Shown: one piece after another, positions 61,259 to 64,000 of the stretch | Position numbering within the stretch: the stretch's first letter is position 1 | Layout: each line of letters opens with the position of its first letter | Assembly: GCA_965243715.1 (NCBI GenBank) | Contig: CBDEVU010000017.1 | Location: forward strand, 868,001 to 932,000 | Direction: 5' to 3' | Source: UBA11606 sp965243715 | Lineage (GTDB): Bacteria; Actinomycetota; Acidimicrobiia; Acidimicrobiales; Aldehydirespiratoraceae | DNA: 64,000 bases | Position numbers and translations under genes: made by a program | The notes under the pieces: generated by a model | Told to the model about the DNA's origin: nothing | The model's database searches: none | The model's input: only the letters and a program-made list of their open reading frames with translations

Positions 61259-62335
61259 TCACTCGACGGTTAGTAGCCGGGCGATCTCGCCTAGCCCTGC
61301 AATATCGTGTACATCGTCGGTCAGCAGCGGCACGGTCACGTGTACGGCGTCGGGGGCCGTAGCGGTCACGGCGTGTATGCGTTGTCGATCACCTTCGTTT
61401 GCCGCGGTTAGATCCGCGAGTGCCACCGCCGCGCCGCCTGCTTTTGTGGCCGCTAGGTCAACCGCTAGTTCGGTGGCCCGCGCCGCGGTGGTCGTTACGG
61501 CCGGAAGCATACGGTTGACAACAACGGCGGCCGCGTCGAGATCGGCGTTGCGGATTCGTTCGAGGAAATACTTGACCTCGTCGAGGGTGTCACTACGCGG
61601 GGACGCCACGAGGACGAAAGCGGTCCGCTCATCACCGAGTAACTCCAGGGTGGCTGTGGCCCGAGTGCGAAATCCTTGATCCATCCCTTCGAACGCTTGG
61701 AAGAAGGCGACCGCTTCGTCCACCACCGTGGCACCCACGACGCGAGCAAGCTGACGCAAGACGGATTGGGCCAGCTTGTTGGCCGCCCCCAGCACGCCAC
61801 GGTTTGAGGCGGTGACGATTTTGTAGATCGGGTTATCGAGCAGACGGGTGAGAAGCTTGGGTGCTTCAAGGAAGGCCAGAGCGTCTCGAGTGGGCGGCGT
61901 GTCGATTACCACCAGATCCCATTCGCCACTGTCGTACAGTTCGCTGAGCTTCTCAACTGCCATGTAATCTTGGGTGCCTGAAAGGGTGCCGGCAACGTTG
62001 CGGTAGAAGCGATTGTCGATAATTCGCTCGGCTTGGGCTTCGTCGGTGGCGTGACGCCGCACGACCTCGTCAAATGTCGATCTCGTATCAAGCATCAGCG
62101 CGGCGAGGGTCCCCTGCCAGGGTCCCAAAACGACGGTGGGGTCGTTGCTCAAGCCGTCGAGACCGAGGGCGTCGGCCAGCCGCTTGGCGGGATCGATGGT
62201 GACTACGACCGCCCGGCGACCGTCTTGGGCGGCGTGGAGCGCGGTAGCGGCCGATGTCGTGGTCTTGCCCACCCCGCCGGTGCCGCAGCAGATAATGACC
62301 CGGCTCTTGGCGACGAGTTCCGCGTATTTGCTCAT
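61259..62335 (-). CDS. ArsA/Get3-like ATPase, second of a pair
   Basis: 358 residues. P-loop of the deviant Walker A type, GTGGVGKTTTSAA, near the N-terminus; VIDTPPTRDALAFL switch region at about 140. Belongs to the ArsA/Get3 family; actinobacteria carry these as a pair (the Mycobacterium tuberculosis Rv3679-Rv3680 arrangement). No arsenic efflux gene is near and no ArsA-type cysteine metal site is evident, so an arsenite role is unlikely. Overlaps the first ATPase gene by 4 nt. Confidence 0.88.
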   Translation of the reverse strand: MSKYAELVAKSRVIICCGTGGVGKTTTSAATALHAAQDGRRAVVVTIDPAKRLADALGLDGLSNDPTVVLGPWQGTLAALMLDTRSTFDEVVRRHATDEAQAERIIDNRFYRNVAGTLSGTQDYMAVEKLSELYDSGEWDLVVIDTPPTRDALAFLEAPKLLTRLLDNPIYKIVTASNRGVLGAANKLAQSVLRQLARVVGATVVDEAVAFFQAFEGMDQGFRTRATATLELLGDERTAFVLVASPRSDTLDEVKYFLERIRNADLDAAAVVVNRMLPAVTTTAARATELAVDLAATKAGGAAVALADLTAANEGDRQRIHAVTATAPDAVHVTVPLLTDDVHDIAGLGEIARLLTVE

Positions 62336-63294
62336 GCGGGTTCCGGGAGGGCTTCGACGGCCGCGAGCATTGAGTCGGTGAGGACCGACAGTTCGGACGG
62401 ACCGATTTCGGTGCTGTAGATGTGCGGTAGATGGAGTTGTTCGAGGGGCAGCGCGGCCTGCAATCGATTGAGTTGTTCGACCTGCAGAGCAAACCGGCCG
62501 GAGCGAAACGCGGCCGCGGTCAACAGATCAGAGCGTTCGGAGGCGGTGACCTTTGCTCGCCAAACGGACCGGTCGAATCGAGTGAGTCGGTCTAGTCCGT
62601 CGAGTTCAGTTAGGATGGCGTTGACCACTACCGGCGCTAGTTTCACCCCAGCTTCCTCCTTCACCGCGAAACTGGTTTCGACTAGTTCGTTCACTGGCGT
62701 TTCTTCGGCGATCGTGACGAGCATGACCCGACAGCGGGTTGGATCACTGATCAATTCCAGTACCTCGACCGCTTGACGATGAAGAGCGCCCGCGCGCGCC
62801 GCGTCTCGCACCCCGGTGGGCGAGCGCAGGAACCCCAGCGTGTGCCCCGCAGAGGGGGCGTCGACCACGATGAGATCGGCCGCCCGCTCCTGTTCGAACG
62901 CCTTGATACGCCCGAGGACGAGCAAATCCTTGATCCCTGGGGTTGCGGTGGCCACCACTTCGAGCAGCCCCGACTTCGACATTCGGCTGATAAGACGATT
63001 AAAGCCGTGGGTTGAGAGCCATTCGACGAGGGCCTGGTCGGGGGTGATCGAGCGCAGTCGGATCTCTCCGTGGCCCTCCTCCGCGTGGACTAGGGCTGCT
63101 TCCTCGTAGCCTGGGAACCCAGTACCAAACATTGGTGCCGACGCTGAGCGGCCAGCCACCTCGACGAGGAGGACCGATTGCCCAGCACGAGACGCGGCCG
63201 AGGCAATCGTTGCCGCGGTGACGGTCTTTCCAACTCCACCCTTTCCCGCCACGATCAGGACTCGCGATAATGCGAAGAATTGACTGGGATCCAT
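62332..63294 (-). CDS. ArsA/Get3-like ATPase, first of a pair
   Basis: 320 residues. P-loop VAGKGGVGKTVTAATIA with the signature lysine, and a VVDAPSAGHTLGFL switch segment. Partner of the downstream ATPase, probably forming a heteromer as in mycobacteria. ATG at 63294 has AGGAGG only 3 nt upstream; a GTG at 63306 contains that sequence and would add four residues. Divergent from the NfeD-like gene. Confidence 0.88.
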   Translation of the reverse strand: MDPSQFFALSRVLIVAGKGGVGKTVTAATIASAASRAGQSVLLVEVAGRSASAPMFGTGFPGYEEAALVHAEEGHGEIRLRSITPDQALVEWLSTHGFNRLISRMSKSGLLEVVATATPGIKDLLVLGRIKAFEQERAADLIVVDAPSAGHTLGFLRSPTGVRDAARAGALHRQAVEVLELISDPTRCRVMLVTIAEETPVNELVETSFAVKEEAGVKLAPVVVNAILTELDGLDRLTRFDRSVWRAKVTASERSDLLTAAAFRSGRFALQVEQLNRLQAALPLEQLHLPHIYSTEIGPSELSVLTDSMLAAVEALPEPA

Positions 63295-64000
63295 TTCCCT
63301 CCTCACCCAAGTGCTTGAGTGTCCGACGCCGCGTCATTGTATCGGCCGTGTTCATCGCTCTCGTGTTGGGCGCCTTCAGCACCATAGGGCCCGCACGTGC
63401 CAACGAGGCGGCGGAGGGCGAGACGCTCGACGAAGTCAGCGTCGACCCGTTGGTGTTTGACGTCATACAGATCACCGGCTTCATCGACGGAATCGTCGCG
63501 AGCTACATCGAACGTTCGATCACCCGAGCAGAAAATGCTGGCTCGGGAGGGCTTATCCTCCAGGTGAACAGCAGCCGCGCCGTCGTTGACGATGAGCGAC
63601 TCATCGAGGTAGCTGAGCGAATTCACGCGGCTGAGGTTCCGATCTACGCGTGGGTTGGCCCGTCGGGGGCGAAGGCCCACGGCGGCGTCGCTCAACTGCT
63701 AGCCGTGGCCGACGAACTAGCCGTGGCGGTTGGGTCGGAGTTCGGCCATACCGGCGATCTGGTCATCCCCGAGCGCTTGCTACAGCCTGCGTTCATGGCG
63801 GTGGCCGATGTGTTGCGCGACCAAACCGTTGACGAGGAGTCAGTGCTGGAGTTGGGTCTGGCGAGCCGAGATTCGCCAACCCTCGGGTTTTTTGCCATCG
63901 ACCTGCCAGGATTCGAGACCAAGATCGACAGCAGTGGCGACGAGGCGGTTCGGGTGCCCGTCTCGGCTGTGAGGTTCTCCAAACTCTCCACTTTCGATGA
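63270..64000 (+). CDS. NfeD-like membrane serine-protease-family protein, 5' part (runs off the window)
   Basis: 243 codons visible. A hydrophobic signal or anchor segment (VIVSAVFIALVLGAFSTIG, about 23-41) is followed by a ClpP/SppA-type fold as in NfeD N-terminal domains: VIQITGFIDGIVASYIERSI, GGLILQVNSSRAVVDDERL, AEVPIYAWVGPSGAKAHGG. The usual catalytic serine (A-x-A-A-S-A-G in active homologues) aligns with glycine in AKAHGGVA, so the peptidase is probably inactive. Start uncertain: ATG 63270 (AGGA 9 nt upstream, overlaps the divergent ATPase start) or TTG 63315, which gives a shorter signal peptide. Confidence 0.7.
   Translation, partial: MRRIDWDPFPSSPKCLSVRRRVIVSAVFIALVLGAFSTIGPARANEAAEGETLDEVSVDPLVFDVIQITGFIDGIVASYIERSITRAENAGSGGLILQVNSSRAVVDDERLIEVAERIHAAEVPIYAWVGPSGAKAHGGVAQLLAVADELAVAVGSEFGHTGDLVIPERLLQPAFMAVADVLRDQTVDEESVLELGLASRDSPTLGFFAIDLPGFETKIDSSGDEAVRVPVSAVRFSKLSTFD

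Noticed and set aside
1..64000. CRISPR arrays, insertion sequences, prophage or integrase genes
   Set aside because: No regularly spaced short repeats, transposase or integrase motifs were seen; the only mobile-type gene is the DUF222/HNH protein.

Overview
The window looks like a chromosomal segment of a high-GC actinomycete, most likely class Acidimicrobiia (Actinomycetota). The support is the gene order rex-hemA-hemC-hemD-hemB-hemL, many GTG starts, a DUF222/HNH protein, a paired ArsA/Get3-like ATPase locus, SLH-like repeats with the VTREQ signature, and a split cytochrome b joined to a full complex I operon. The class assignment is inferred from gene content; no marker gene was searched.

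Layout. 0-8 kb: an acyl-CoA ligase, then the redox sensor rex and a compact tetrapyrrole cluster in which uroporphyrinogen-III synthase is fused to a GNAT acetyltransferase. 8-11.7 kb (minus strand): a DUF222/HNH protein, glucose-6-phosphate isomerase and a membrane-anchored monohaem cytochrome c. 11.9-18 kb: a bc-type complex operon made of a small membrane protein, a 2[4Fe-4S] ferredoxin, cytochrome b in two parts, Rieske protein, dihaem cytochrome c and a membrane protein of unknown function. 17.9-33.7 kb: a complete 14-gene nuoA-N operon that follows the bc genes with almost no gap. After a hairpin terminator, 33.8-44.4 kb carries a second, 11-gene complex I operon (nuoABCDHIJKLMN, no nuoEFG) whose nuoM copy is frameshifted. 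A MidA/NDUFAF7-type methyltransferase lies 7 nt downstream of it.

45-52 kb: an SDR, a stand-alone HD protein resembling the C-terminal half of CCA-adding enzymes, a minus-strand MacAB-like efflux operon with a lipoprotein, a remnant of a NYN-domain gene, asd and a MazG-like pyrophosphohydrolase. 52.2-55.7 kb: a large secreted repeat protein (seven propeller blades, five cadherin-like repeats, SLH-like C-terminus) broken into three reading frames. 55.7-64 kb: nitroreductase, HyuA-type protein with a flavin reductase, HAD hydrolase, carbonic anhydrase, tRNA-Pro(CGG), a response regulator, a STAS protein, two ArsA-like ATPases, and the start of an NfeD-like protein without the usual catalytic serine.

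How the parts relate. Haem made by the hem cluster would supply the cytochromes, and Rex probably ties the cluster to NADH/NAD+. Complex I (NADH form), a second complex I without its NADH module, and a bc-type complex with its own ferredoxin form a respiratory island of about 34 kb. The most interesting leads are the ferredoxin-containing bc operon, the second complex I whose NuoD has Trp at the quinone-site tyrosine and Arg at the position methylated by NDUFAF7 in mitochondria next to a MidA gene, and the shared N-terminal PEHL tags and Ala-rich helical insertions in several respiratory subunits.
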